The notes under the pieces: generated by a model
What the model was told of the DNA's origin: nothing
Seen by the model: the letters and a program-made list of their open reading frames with translations, nothing else
Database searches by the model: none
Assembly: GCA_019722365.1 (NCBI GenBank)
Contig: JADFUC010000543.1
Location: forward strand, 124,001-188,000
Direction of reading: 5' to 3'
Length of the DNA: 64,000 nucleotides
DNA from: Lithospermum erythrorhizon
Lineage: Eukaryota; Streptophyta; Magnoliopsida; Boraginales; Boraginaceae
In this document: piece after piece, positions 23,851 to 35,118 of the stretch
Numbering within the stretch: position 1 is the first letter of the stretch
Layout: every line of letters begins with the position of its first letter
Position numbers and translations under genes: made by a program

Positions 23851-25586
23851 AGCACATTTTGCCCATATCAATTAATTTTATGTATAATATATATGTCTCT
23901 TTCTCATGTTAATTACCATAAGAATACATTAAACTAATGAGTTAAGCACCAACAAGGAGGCTTCTATAAAGAATGGCCAATGACATTATAGTAAATGAAT
24001 ATAGTATGCTTAATAATTTGTCATTTTCACACAGAATTAATTATTTAGACTAATAGATACCTTTTATGAATAAGAAAGGTACATGTTTTCTAACATCGTA
24101 ATAAAATAAATGTAGTTATTATGTTTTACTCTATAAACTAGTTCATATATCCTCATAGATACGCTCATTTAATGTACCATACAAAATGGATAAAATTAAA
24201 CATAATTTTTTTCAGGACCGTCTCATTTTAAATGGGGACCTATTTGAAGTGAGAAAAATAATTTTGTTTAAATAAGAGGTGGCCATGTCTTTGGGGACGA
24301 AAGCATGATGAAATTGGAAGGGATGGCAAAATTAAAAAAATTATAAAGGTGAAGGGAAAACTTGAATTTAAAAAAAAAAAATCTTAAACTAAAAAAAAGC
24401 ATCAACTACAACAAAAGCAAGAAGATAATTGGTGTTAAGAAGACTTGAACCTATACATATTTGATTTTTCCATCGTTATCCTTATCAATTAAAAGTCTAA
24501 TTTACTTGCAATTCACATAATATATAAAATATTAGGGGCCCTTCCAAATTTGGGGTCTGGCGAAAAAACATCACCGCACTACTTCATAGGCGCATGTTTT
24601 TAATAGTCATTTGTCAGATTCGAAACAATTTTCAATTTAGAATGACAATCAATTGAAACAATATTATTGGTTGGTTGTTAATTTAAAGAAAAAAGTAGTA
24701 AAAAAGTACATTGAAAATATAAAAATGTTATCTATTATGCTAAAGCAGTAGTATTTATTTTTCGAGATAAACTGCTTTAGCTAAAAGCGATATTAAAACC
24801 CAACCGGATGCCAACTGTTGTTGAAGAATTAAGGACCCTAGATGTAGTTTAAAATTTATTATTTATTTTGAACAATTTAAAACAACTAATCTCCTTTGTT
24901 GAAAAAAACTTGATAATATTCTCATATGGTCATTTAATGTAGTATGCAAAATGGATAAAGTACTTTTTTTTCTTTATTATAACTAGTTGTAGTAGTGCGC
25001 AGTATCATTGTATCAATGTAAACTCCAAGATATTGTTATGCAATAAATTTAAAATTCAAAGGACTATCATTACACTAATGCTAATAACTCCAAAAATCAA
25101 TTCTTAACTTTTATCAAACTTCAAAAGACAATTTGCCCAATTAATTTTCATGTATACCAACTAAATTAATTTAATTTCCTAAATTGCCTAGCAATGGTAA
25201 GAATGTAAGATGCCTCAAGCGATGCCACTGGTCCCATCAACTATCCCACGGCCACGGCTGCTATAAGACCACCCAAAACATTAAAAAAGAAAAAAGATGT
25301 GAAATTACTATTTTAGTCCCCTTTTTGGAAATACGTTTAATGTTTGAGAAAGTTTCATTTAGAATCAAAATAGTCATTTCACATCTTCTTCTTTTACTCT
25401 TTCGGTATAGTTTTAGTCGGACTCACCAAATTCCAAAAAGTCATTTTCCTTCTTCTAAAACTAGTCATTGCAACATTTAGTGGACTAAATTTCTCAACCA
25501 ATCAACCTCCTCCCTCCAATTTCCCCATATAGAACAGCCCAGAAACATTACACCTACTTGAGAGATAGATATATATAATCAAGAAA
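23851..25586. other. Intergenic DNA with repeat-like pieces, no gene
   Basis: No coding region is seen. Around 24220-24610 there are GC-richer words (GGACCGTCTCATTTTAAATG, GGGGCCCTTCCAAATTTGGGG) and, on the minus strand near 24440-24475, a B-box-like AGGTTCAAGTC. This could be an old unclassified transposon or SINE. The last 200 bp before 25587 hold the promoter of the next gene, including CCATATAGAAC near 25526 as a weak TATA candidate. Confidence 0.45.
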
Positions 25587-25587
25587 C

Positions 25588-25607
25588 AGAGAGAGAGAGA
25601 GAGAGAG
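25588..25607 (+). repeat. (GA)10 run in 5' UTR
   Basis: This perfect GA dinucleotide run ends six bases before the start codon at 25614. GA/CT runs in this position are common in plant 5' UTRs and are bound by BBR/BPC factors; a regulatory role here is inference. Confidence 0.9.
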
Positions 25608-25613
25608 GCAAAA

Positions 25614-25940
25614 ATGGACATGGGAGGTTTACAAAGGTCAGAAATATCATTTAGAAGGTCAGGGTCATCAGGATTAGTATGGGATGACAAAGTGTTGTCA
25701 GGAGAATTAACCAAAATAGCCACAAAAACTCAAGAGGACAAAGCAACAACAAGTGCAACCATGAAACGATCAAGATCCAACGGTGGAGGAAAAGAAAGAG
25801 CATATCGTGCGGCCAATATTGAGCCATCGATTGATCCACCTTCACCTAAAGTCTCTGGTTGTTGTGCGTCTGTTTTTGGAAAACCAACTAAGTCAACTCA
25901 ACAACCACCACAAAAATCCGGCAATCGCCGCCACAAATAG
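25614..25940 (+). CDS. MAPK-substrate-like small protein (At1g80180/At1g15400 type)
   Basis: This is an intronless gene of 108 codons. It carries three blocks typical of the plant family annotated as MAPK kinase substrate protein At1g80180-like: residues 5-25 with LQRSEISFRRSGSSG followed by LVWDD, residues 52-59 RSRSNGGG, and residues 70-90 with DPPSPKVSGCC and FGKP. Ser77-Pro78 is a possible proline-directed phosphorylation site. It is hydrophilic, basic and probably disordered, with no signal peptide or membrane segment. In Arabidopsis, members influence stomatal patterning and are phosphorylated by MAP kinases; whether this copy does so is inference. Met3 (25620) is an alternative start, but the first ATG is favoured. 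The reading frame looks intact. Confidence 0.85.
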   Translation: MDMGGLQRSEISFRRSGSSGLVWDDKVLSGELTKIATKTQEDKATTSATMKRSRSNGGGKERAYRAANIEPSIDPPSPKVSGCCASVFGKPTKSTQQPPQKSGNRRHK

Positions 25941-27004
25941 GTATATAGATTAGGGATTTGTATACATATATACTTACATACATGTATGTGTTCTTCAATT
26001 TTCTTTATAATTTTTTTCAGGTGCAGCTTTTTTCATTGGTTTTTTAGACATGTAAAAATTAAAGAATGTTTGAATTAATGGAATTAATGGACATGTTCAT
26101 CGTTGTACAAGGTAATTATTAGGTAGAGGGGTTGAGTCATGAGTGTGGCTATCTAATTTTTTTAATTGTTGGTACCAAAACATGTTTCTTTCTTACAAGT
26201 TTCTTTTTTGACTTCGGAAATCATGCTAGTTTAGATTGAGTTTTGCATGTTAATTAATTTTAATCTTGAGCTTGAACTTCATAAGAAACTTATAAAAGAC
26301 AGAAGTTTAACCACTAATAAAAATTTTGACGATCTAAAATATTGTATTTAGCTTGAATGTCCGAGAAAAATAAATTTAGAAGAATCCTGAAGCACAACCA
26401 CACGCACTCTTTTAACATGTATGAAGCAGGGATAGACCCAGAATTTTAATATAGAGTATTCATTTAGTCATTCAAAATATAAAAATTTAATATGTGTATT
26501 TATTTTGAAGAAAATAGAAGTAAAAGAAAGCTAAAAAATTGTTTAAACCTTCTGTAAAATAGACAAAAATTTAACCATTCAAGTTATTTTAATTTAGAGT
26601 ATTCATAGAATATTCATACTATATTGTAGGTCCGTCTCTGTTAGGGAGTATATATAAGAAAACTACCCAACATATATTGAGATAATTAAGCAATTCCTTA
26701 AGAATAATAATACAGAAGGTGGGTTTGGCTGAATTTCCTTGGAAAATTGATTCTCCTATACGGAGTCTTATTTGAATGAATTACTATTTGAAATAATTTA
26801 TATTCACAATAACTTTTTCCCTAATATATCATTACAAATTTGAACTTTAAAATAAGATAAGACTCAATTGAAAAATCTAAAGTTCGTGCGGAAATCTTGA
26901 GTGGTAACAAAACAACATGGGTAAAAAGAAAAATAGGAAATGAGTTGCATTAGATTCACCAACAAAATTGATGGATTTGGTCACTGCAAATTCCAATCAT
27001 GACA
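25941..27004. other. 3' UTR and AT-rich spacer, no gene
   Basis: The first 250 bp are the probable 3' UTR of the small gene. The rest is AT-rich; 26420-26650 (containing AGGGATAGACCCAGAATTTTA and GTAGGTCCGTCTCTG) resembles a widespread plant repeat but cannot be classified by eye. Confidence 0.5.
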
Positions 27005-27664
27005 TGTGATGTGTATCTTTTTCTGGAGTCTCTCTCGAGGTGTTGGGCTCCGGGTCCAAGTCTCTCGTCTCATCAAATCTTTCTTGGATGGTGTTATGGG
27101 ATTCCATTCGAGGGGATTGGTCTCCTATTTTCTTGGTCTAGACTTACTCCTTTATCTTGGACCTAGGGAGGTCCTGATCTCCTTGTTCTGGACTGACTCC
27201 TTTACTTTGAATCTAGGGAGGTTCTGAGGTAAAGGTCCCCGAGGCGTTGGGGGTATTGCCCCACTTCTTGCCCGCGTGGTCACTCATGGTTGAGATGTAG
27301 CTCCTTACTCCATCACTTGACCCCCACGACTTACTTAATCTAGATGTGATCTCCGAGGGATATGGGTACCTAGACCACGATTGAAGTCGATCACAGCTAC
27401 TCCGATGCTTAAGTTAGTTCAGGGCAAAGTGAGAATATGAATGATACAGTTTATGCATTACTTCTCAATGGAGTTTATGACTGGGTATTTATAGGAAATG
27501 TTCAAGGGATTGAGGCTCTCAGATAAAGACAAGTATCCCCATCTTAGAGCTTGATGTGACCCATGCTATTGGGCAAACCTTTATAGGATCAGGCTCTAAC
27601 CCATGGATTAGGCCTTGACTGGATCAGACTTGGGTTATATTAGCCCCAAGTAACGGTTATATCA
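27005..27664 (-). repeat. 3' LTR of gypsy element E
   Basis: The right edge ...GGTTATATCA lies directly beside a purine tract on the minus strand, as the start TGATATAACC of an LTR should. On the minus strand a TATA box CCTATAAATACCC is present near 27486-27498. The left edge near 27005 (TGTGATGTGTATC) is a guess. No second copy is in the window. Confidence 0.6.
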
Positions 27665-27681
27665 GTTGCCCCTTTAACTCC
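27665..27681 (-). promoter_or_regulatory. Polypurine tract of element E
   Basis: The minus strand reads GGAGTTAAAGGGGCAAC immediately before the LTR start. Purine tracts in this place prime plus-strand synthesis in LTR elements. The position agrees with a minus-strand element. Confidence 0.55.
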
Positions 27682-27917
27682 AAAATATTCTACCATCTTT
27701 TTTCAAATAGTAGTGGAATATGAGGAGTTAAAATCTCTCACCAACCACTAGGTGCCTTCTTTATGGCCAGAAAATTTCAAGGGTCAATCATATCGCTGTA
27801 TAAAACGTAGTCTTATTCCCCATTTCCTCTTCTTCACTTTCTTAAAATTCACTTCTTTTCTAAAGCAAACTACTCTCCTTTTCATTTTTTCTATTCCCTC
27901 ATTCTCCTCTTGCGATC

Positions 27918-30900
27918 ATGGTAGATTCAAGTCGCCTCATCCCTTCACGTCATTCCAGCCCCTCTCAATTTCTCCAAGGGTCTCTCAACGAGTGCGTGTG
28001 AAAGCTGGAGTGGTGGCGAGGTAGGCGGATGTGCGATTTGATGATAAAACACATTTTTCATTTTTATCATCTCCTATTCTACATTATTCTAACCTCCGAC
28101 TTGTCATTGTTCTTCAGGGTAACATCAACATTGAAGAACACGCCTCCCTCTCTACCCCCACTTTGGAGAGTTTACATTGCCATTCAACCATGTCCCAAAT
28201 CTCTGACGAATTTATGGGCTCACTCTAAGGAAACTGACTTTGAAGTGGCCCCATTGCTAGTATTGGTTCTGGGGTCAATTCCCCCAACGTGGACGATTCT
28301 CAAGGCCCTCTAAATGCTACGCCCCTCCGATCCATGATGGCTCCTTTGTTAACGTGCCCTTTGCCCAAGGCCCCCGAGTTACTCTTCCCGAGGCCCCAAA
28401 GGGAAAGGGGTCCAAGAACCCCCAAGCTTGGAGAGTATCAAGGCCAAGACTATCCCCGGATTGATCACGGGGTCCCAGTGCGTGCAATCCGCCAGCCACT
28501 ATGATTTTTCGGTGAGACCGGGTTCTGACGAAGGGGAATAGATACCCCCTTGAAAGGTCCCAAAGAAGGTATGCCCCCATCCACTCTTCGTGATACGGCC
28601 CTTTTTTTGGAATTCCTCAACTATGGCCTCCGACTTCGCGTCTCGGGATTTGTGGATGAGGTGTTAGTTACCTAGATCGTTAATAGAGATTACGACTAAT
28701 ATCTTTTCAAAGCCTCACGTTTTCAAGTGGCTTGCTTGGCCGTACGAATGGCTCGCAACTTGGCGTTGTTTTGCACCATGTACAACGTCATCCACAAAGG
28801 ACCTTTCTGCTATTTTCAAGTTGCCTCCCCTGTCACATACACCAGAAGGTGGATAAGGTTGAAACATAGCCAGTTTGGGTTTGGTTTTGGTGAAGGGGGG
28901 ATTTGGGGAGGATGTCCGAGCCCATTGGTCTTTGATTAACTCTGTTGGTGTTCTTAAACATATAATTAAGTTCTAAACTTACGGATACGAGAATCGAGGA
29001 AATATTACGGATTGGCCACAAAAATAATAAATAAAATTGTTTACAAGTGTGTACCTTTTAGTCGACAATATCAATGAGGTTGGCAGCGGAATTGAATTGC
29101 TCACAATACTCAAACAGAGTATCTCTAAGATCGTCCACACCAGTAAATTGCCCGAACTACTTCCGTACGTTTACTAGAACGCTTAAAGTATAAACTAGGA
29201 ACAAAAGATGGAAGAAAAACTAGATTTTGCCTTAGGGAGACCGGTTGTGGAAGTGATGGAGGGGTTTTGATTTCATGAAAATCAAAATATGAGCATTAGT
29301 TTTTGTTGTGTTTAATTGTGCCACTTATATAGGTAAACACATGAGAGTTTTGAGGAGATAAAAACTCCCCAAAATCCTATCATCTCCACCGTCCTAACAG
29401 AGTTCGACCGAGTCCATGAGACTCGATTTTTTGTCCCGAATGTTTCCTTCACGTTTACTTTATACTCGGGAAGTTTATAATACACTTAGCATATAGTTCG
29501 ATTTACTGTTTGTGTGTGACCTTTTACTAGGGCAATTGACAAGAGAGTAATATACTAAATAATATTAACCGAGGTATATTTAATATATGAATTCTGAGCG
29601 GACTCTAGTAAGCCATCGTAACCCCTAATGTCAATACGTTAAATTCCAAAAATACTAATTGTCTAACAATTAATATATATTGAACTTATATATATATGTA
29701 TATATAATTTGAATGAGTAAATCGGTTGTACAATCTAAATTGTTCAACGGACATTTTATGGTCAATTTCTCATAGTTCAACAAGCCTTCGACCCTTCATG
29801 CAGAGAACTGCAAAACAGGCGAAGTGGACAAATTGAAGCTAGTTTCTGCGAGCTACACACCCACGAAGTCTTCGTAGGGACATCTTGATCAAAGCGGGCT
29901 TAACCAAAGTGGTTGATAACTTTCCGAAATTCTCGCTTTATAAGTCATTTTCCCTTCGTTAAATTTACTTTTTCTCTTCTCTCCTTTTTTATTTTATTTA
30001 TTATTATTATTAAGTTTCCTCCCTTTCCTTGCAGTGGCTTTGCGTTCCCGTAAACATGCTTCCAGGAATTGCACCATGCCTCATAAGGTGGTTTACAAGT
30101 CCATCACTTCGGGTAAAGGTATTCTTTCTCAAGTCTCCAAGAGGAAAGATGTGCTGGGTAATGCGAGGCCGGGCTCAGAAAGAATTAAAGAATGCCTCTA
30201 AAAGTCTTGGTTCGAAAGGCTTCCCTGCGGTGCGAGGCGATCGTTGAAGCCTTCGGGCCACCATCACCTCCTACCCGAGACCCCATTACTATTGTGATCC
30301 CAGATCGGGTTTCTCCTTCTTTGGGTGAGGTACCCCCTTCTTCAGCCACTACTCCCCGGTCCTTACGCCTTTTGGGAGTCTACTTGGGGGTTTGGTGGTC
30401 ACTACTGCTTCCCGACTCTCCTACAGCGCCTTTAGGGGTGACTGTGACTAAGGACACCGTCTTCAAACTCAAGGCATTCACAACCTCCCTCATCTTGAAG
30501 AATCGCATGCTGAGAAAGGATTTGGAGGGGATTTTGGAATGCTCTTCCCCGGATGAGCTTCACGACACCTTTTCCCATTTCCAACTTAGGGTATTTCCTT
30601 ACCCCTTTTGTTTATAATCACTCTTATCTTTATTTGTTCTCACCTTTGTTTTGTGTTTTTATCTTAGGCCATGGAGTGCGCCTATGGTCTGTTTTTGAAG
30701 TGGAAAGAAGCTGAGACCGCCTGAGGCAACCTTAACACCGAAAAGTCTTTGTTGGAAGAACGTCTTAATGAAGCCCTGGCCATTGACTTCGAGAATAATA
30801 AGTACCGGACCTTCAGGCGGCGGTTCGGGATGGCCTTCTTAAATCCAAGTCCAATCTCACTAATCAATATGAAGCTGATATTGCTATCTTGAAGAATCTA

Positions 30901-31183
30901 AACAAGCTTCCCAGAGTTTAGAACCCGCCTAGATTCTTCCCAACTGCTCTTAGCTGATATAGAAAAGCGGTTGGAGGAACTATCCTTGCGGCCCTCTCCC
31001 GAAGCTGTTACCGAGACCTTCAAGAAGAGCGATACCTATAACGACCTCCTCATCGACAATACTGTTTCCATAATGAAGGAATTCAGCTCCGAGGTCTATC
31101 TTGAGTTTCGTGGGATCCACTCTCTCTTTCCTAAATTCGTAGAGATAAATTTTGGGGGAAAGGAAATGCGTGGTCCTTAGCAA
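27918..31183 (+). pseudogene. Antisense additional ORF (aORF) of Tat element, broken
   Basis: The ATG at 27918 begins VDSSRLIPSRHSSPSQF and soon hits a stop. Later segments are recognisable in pieces: 28601-28650 encoding FFEFLNYGLRLPVSGFVDEV, 28716-28930 with FQVACLAVRMARNLALFCTM and GPFCYFQ, 29783-29990 after a solo LTR, then 30192-30617 and 30668-31183 with a coiled-coil-like KNRMLRKDLE region, ADIEKRLEEL and an end FVEINFGGKEMRGP. The layout (N-terminal globular part, then Glu/Lys-rich helix, FGGKE-like end) is that of the plant 'putative transposon' ORFs in Tat elements, some of which contain introns. Function in the family is unknown. Stops and frameshifts make this copy non-functional. 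It lies opposite to pol of the same element. Confidence 0.65.
28943..29782 (-). mobile_element. Solo LTR inside the aORF
   Basis: A sequence of 840 bp bounded by TGTTGG and TTCAACA interrupts the aORF: the coding text before it (ending near PSPLVFD) resumes after it (RAKQAKWTN-like). On the minus strand a TATA box CCTATATAAGTGG is present near 29320-29332, which fixes the orientation. No interior is present, so it is a solo LTR from unequal recombination. The 5 bp on either side (AACTC and AGCCT) do not form a target duplication, so edges or flanks have changed. Its family is not that of A and B. Confidence 0.65.
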
Positions 31184-31698
31184 TAGTGAGGATAGAGGAT
31201 GCAGTCGGATGGGTCGGTGATGATGAATAGTGAGGATGGCAGAGGATCACCAGTCGGATGGATCGGTGATGATGAAGCCTTCATAAGACACATGACGATG
31301 CCAGCTTTTGTTTTTTTGTGACCTTTTACTGCCGGGCTTTTGTCATTAGTCTGCGGGTGCCATTACTTTGTAACATCTTTTGATTCTAGTAATGTCTGTG
31401 CACTTTGTTTATTTTTTGCAATTTTTCTTTTATTTGCTCTTTTCTTCTATTCTTCTCGTATATTTCTTTATGCGTTTTATTCCTTTTTATATATATTTGC
31501 TCGCGTACATCTTCCGATGGGATATGCCCCCATCCCGAGGTTAACTTTCCTTCCGGAGTTTTATCCTCTTGATTTTGGTCTCTCATTGCATCTTTATGAG
31601 CTTCTATCTGTCAATGATTTTGTTAGGACATCACTCCCGAGTTTAATTACTCGGGTCTTTCTTATTATCCTCACTTGAATTTGTTTCACCCGGTTTTA
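31184..31698. other. Non-coding region between aORF and repeat array
   Basis: There is no supported gene. Near 31190-31280 a segment containing GATGAATAGTGAGGATG and CAGTCGGATGG occurs twice with a 60-70 bp offset. The rest is T-rich. In Tat elements this interval separates the aORF from pol. Confidence 0.45.
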
Positions 31699-32210
31699 GA
31701 GAATTTTAATTGATCTTATTCATTTTGAATCACGAGTGATCTTATTCGTTCGGGTTTTTCTCCTTGTGGAGAATTTTGAATGATCTTATTCCTTTTGAAT
31801 CACGAGTGATCTTATTCGCTCGGGTTGTTCTCCCTGTGGAGAATTTTGAATGATCTTTACTCGGATTGGAGAATTTTAAATGATCTTATTCGTTTTGAAT
31901 CACGAGTGATCTTATTCGCTCGGGTTTTTTTCGTTGTGGAGAATTTTAAATGATGCTTGTCGTTTTTCAATCTAGAGTGATCACTTATTAAGCTCGGATT
32001 TTTTTTTCGTTGTGGAGAATTTTAAATGATCTTATTCATTTTGAATCACGAGTGATCTTATTCACTCGGGTTTTTCTCCTTATGGAGAATCTTAAATGAT
32101 CTTATTCATTTTAAATCACGAATGATCTTATTCACAGGTTCTTTTCTTTATGGAGAATTTTGTTATAACCTCATGTGATTTTGGTTCACCCGGGCTACTT
32201 TTCTTGAAGA
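31699..32210. repeat. 70-bp degenerate tandem repeat, about 8 units
   Basis: Units begin GGAGAATTTTAAATGATC and contain TTTTGAATCACGAGTGATC and ATTCGCTCGGGTTTTTCTC. Starts are near 31699, 31769, 31839, 31869 (a short unit), 31939, 32015, 32085 and 32153. The array lies between the aORF and pol of element E, a place where Tat elements often carry tandem repeats that can seed satellites. Confidence 0.9.
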
Positions 32211-32390
32211 ATTTTACTCAGTTATTTTCTGATTGGTTTCAACTTTTTATTTCAAAAGATGCCCCTTGCATTCTTTACAAAAGTTCTCTTCTTTCGGAGT
32301 TCATTACAAAGGATAGTGGAAATACCCCTTATAGATATAGTACTTTTTCAAGTATATTCCATGTCAAGTGTGCTTGATTACCTTTCAGTT

Positions 32391-32876
32391 CTAAAAATTT
32401 GTAAGTCGTTGGACTTTGTAGGATCCTTCCCATTTGGGGTTGAGTTGGTCCTGCTTCTTTGATTTACTAGGTTTGAAAACCCTTAGGACCAAATCCCCTA
32501 CACTGAATTGGTGAACTTTGACCCTTCGGTTATAGAATCGGGCCGTCATATGTTTGTATATCTGCATTCGGTATAAGGCATGGTCTCTCAACTCATTAAT
32601 GAAATAGAGGCACTCCCTCATGCGCTCCTCATTTTTTTCTTCGTTGAAGAAAAGTTGTCTTATGTTTGGCAGACATACTTCCACGGGTAAGACAACTTTT
32701 GTCCCAAACATGAGACTGAAGGGGGTCTCTCCGGTTGCATTGGATGGGGTCGTTTGATATGACCACAATACCCGTGGAAGCTCTTCATACCACCTTACCC
32801 CCGAGTCCAAGAGGTTCTTCTTGATTTCTTTGTTCTTCTTGATTCCTTGAAATATTGTTCGGTTTATGACCTTCAC
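32391..32876 (-). pseudogene. Gypsy integrase C-terminal part (element E)
   Basis: An open stretch of 161 codons on the minus strand. It starts in the helix after the catalytic Glu region (VINRTIF), continues with WYEELPRVLWSYQTTPSNAT and GETPFSLMFG, which is the conserved end of gypsy integrase cores, and closes with VGDLVLR and LNPKWEGSYKV, the small C-terminal domain. The upstream half of the same enzyme is at 33890-34296, on the other side of a solo LTR. It cannot be made alone. Confidence 0.85.
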
Positions 32877-32906
32877 CTGACCATTGGCCTGGGGGTAGCA
32901 TACTTG

Positions 32907-33889
32907 TGTTAGAATCTAGTATAATTTCATTTGTAGTAAGCACCCAATTCATACATTCCATATCATCAAAATGATATAAATTAATCTAAAACACACAATT
33001 AACAATTATGAATAAAAGAGTTCTTACATTCGCAGCGGAAGGCGAAATGGAAACCAACTCCTCAAAGAAGATGCCTCGTGAATGCCCTTGAAACCTCTCC
33101 AATTTCTTGTCCAACACCAAGCGATGTCCTCTAGATTGTACCGAGGAAATCGAATCCGTAGACTTGAACTTGCTAGAGTTGTGAGGAACAAAAATGGAAG
33201 AGAAATTCTCTTTCTTAAGAGAGAGGCGCTTTCTCCAGGGTGGGTAGTGGTTTTTTTTTTTCATTTCATGAAATGAAAAACCCTTGTCTCTTCTTTAAAT
33301 ACTATTTGCCAATTTCACCGTTAAGCAACTTCGTTAAAAATCGGTTTAACAAGTTAACTTAATTAAGACCGTTATGGCTTCCAATCAAATAATGAGTTAC
33401 TAGTGGTTGTTTAATTAACTTAACAAGTTAATTAAAATACTAACAGTCACTATCGAATAACTTATCAGTTATTCATCAATTTCAATTGCTTAATTGATTA
33501 AACTTGCAAGTTTAACAGGTGATGTTCATAATATATATTTATCAAATATATAAATATTGAGAGATACATTTCTCAATATACAAGTCGTTTAATTTCATGC
33601 ATGAAATATAATTCGAATATCAGCTGTATGTGTGACCTTCTAGAGCTAACATAATAGTAAGTTGTATAATAATAATTGACCAATTACTATTATTATAACG
33701 ATTAATGAGTAAGATCTAGCAATCGCTCATAACCCCTTAAATTATCATGAGAAGCCAAACTAGTAATATACAATTACTAAGGTGAACACTAAGTTCAGTA
33801 ATCACATTTAACCAACCCGGTAAATGAATTGATACACAATTATTGCAACGGGCATAATAAAGGGAATCAATTCTCATTGATTTCCAACA
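32907..33889 (-). mobile_element. Solo LTR of the A/B family in integrase
   Basis: It is bounded by TGTTAGAATCTAG and TTTCCAACA, the exact ends of the B LTR in reverse orientation, and its 983 bp match the LTR length of the family. Interior words shared with B include the complement of GATTAATTTATATCATTTTGA and GAATCAATTCTCATTGATTT. Coding text on the left (CYPQANGQVKVINRTI) and right (NNGPQFDSSP) belongs to one integrase. The flanking 5-mers (ACTTG and ACGAC) are not a perfect target duplication, and about 15 codons of the host seem to be missing at the junction. Confidence 0.85.
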
Positions 33890-34296
33890 ACGACCATAGG
33901 GGAGGAGTCAAATTGAGGACCATTATTCGACACTAATATCTTGGGGATACCATATAGAGTGATAATGTTTGTCCAGATAAATTTCTCAATGTCCTCGGCA
34001 GTAGTGTTTCTCAATGTGATTTCTTCTACCCACTTACTGAAGTAATCAACAACGACCACGACGTCTTTGTACTTGGTAGCAGGTTTCACGAATTGTCCCA
34101 CCAAGTCTACTCCCCACATGGCGAAAGGTATTGGGAAGAGAACCGGGGTAATTTCTACCACGGGTTTCTTGGGAACCGCCTTTATCTTCTGACACGAGTC
34201 ATACTTCTTGACGTATTCAAAAGTCAACCATGCTTGATGGGCCAATAATAGCACAACGAGGTAATCTTGGATGCCAAGGACCACAGTCTCCCTCAT
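33890..34296 (-). pseudogene. Gypsy integrase core part (element E)
   Basis: The minus-strand frame includes CQKIKAVPKKP (end of the zinc-binding domain), MWGVDLVGQF with the first catalytic Asp, VVVDYFSKWVE, and ILVSNNGPQFD. The last normally reads SDNGxQF with the second catalytic Asp; here Asn stands in its place, so the enzyme would be inactive even without the solo LTR that cuts it at 33889. Remnants of the more N-terminal zinc-binding region continue to about 34600 in other frames. Confidence 0.85.
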
Positions 34297-34613
34297 CGAC
34301 CTCTTTCAAGGTTTGGCTAACCTTCTCCTTAGGAACGCAATACATCAAGAGCCCCAACTGCGAGACTTTGTACAATTCCTCTTGGAATATCAAGAATTTC
34401 TAACTCTACTCACGCAATTTCGGGCTACAACTTTCTCTGGGTAATTCCCGGTAGTGGAAATTTGACTATGGGGCTTCTCCAATCTTCCCTTCCTAGCCTC
34501 GTGGGGAAGATCCTTACCTCCTCATAGATATATCTTTCCCTATGCTCAATATGGACTCTAAGAGGAATGTCTTCGTAATACGTAGTGGCCAACCGGGAAA
34601 GATGATCTGCATG

Positions 34614-35027
34614 TTAAAATTTTGCACATCGGGAGTATATGCTCACAAATACCATGTAGTCAAATCCACGCTGCAGGGAGGTTGCTTTGGCATGATATTT
34701 TTGGAGACTTTTACTTTTGACTCCACAATCTCCCCTTATCTGCTCAATGACTAGTTTTGAATCTCCCCGCACCACTATCCGGGTTATACTCAAGCTTTGG
34801 GCCAACAACAACCCCGTAACCATAGCTTCATATTCAACTTCGTTGTTTGTTGTTTTGAATGAGAACCTTAAGGCATACTCAAACCGTAACCCCTCTGGGC
34901 CTTGGATTAATATCCCAGCTCCCGATTCCTTGGGATTGCTGGCCCCATCGACATGTAAAGTCCACTGGGTCATTCCGGGGGCTCGGGTACATACTTCGGG
35001 TCTTCTTGAGGTGCCCTGGTTGTGCAT
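34614..35027 (-). pseudogene. Additional (plant-type) RNase H of Tat element
   Basis: A minus-strand frame of 137 codons contains TLHVDGASNPKESGAGILI, YALRFSFKTTNNEVEYEAMV and IVVRGDSKLVIEQIRGD. The Asp of DGAS, the Glu of EYEA and the Asp of GDSK are the catalytic carboxylates and are all present. This RNase H resembles cellular plant and archaeal RNase HI and is the extra domain seen in Tat-lineage elements after the original RNase H. The frame stays open to about residue 137 and then shifts. Confidence 0.85.
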
Positions 35028-35118
35028 TCTATGATGAAGTCCGCTAAGGGTTGAGCCTTTACCCTAGTTTTCAGGATGTAGGTGATCTCGAACTCGCTCA
35101 ATTCAATTGTCCATTTGG

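Noticed and set aside
24430..24490. B-box-like AGGTTCAAGTC on the minus strand
   Set aside because: The downstream side on that strand has T runs rather than an A tail, so a SINE is not supported.
34717..35034. 105-codon plus-strand frame
   Set aside because: Antisense to the RNase H of the gypsy element; no family resemblance of its own.
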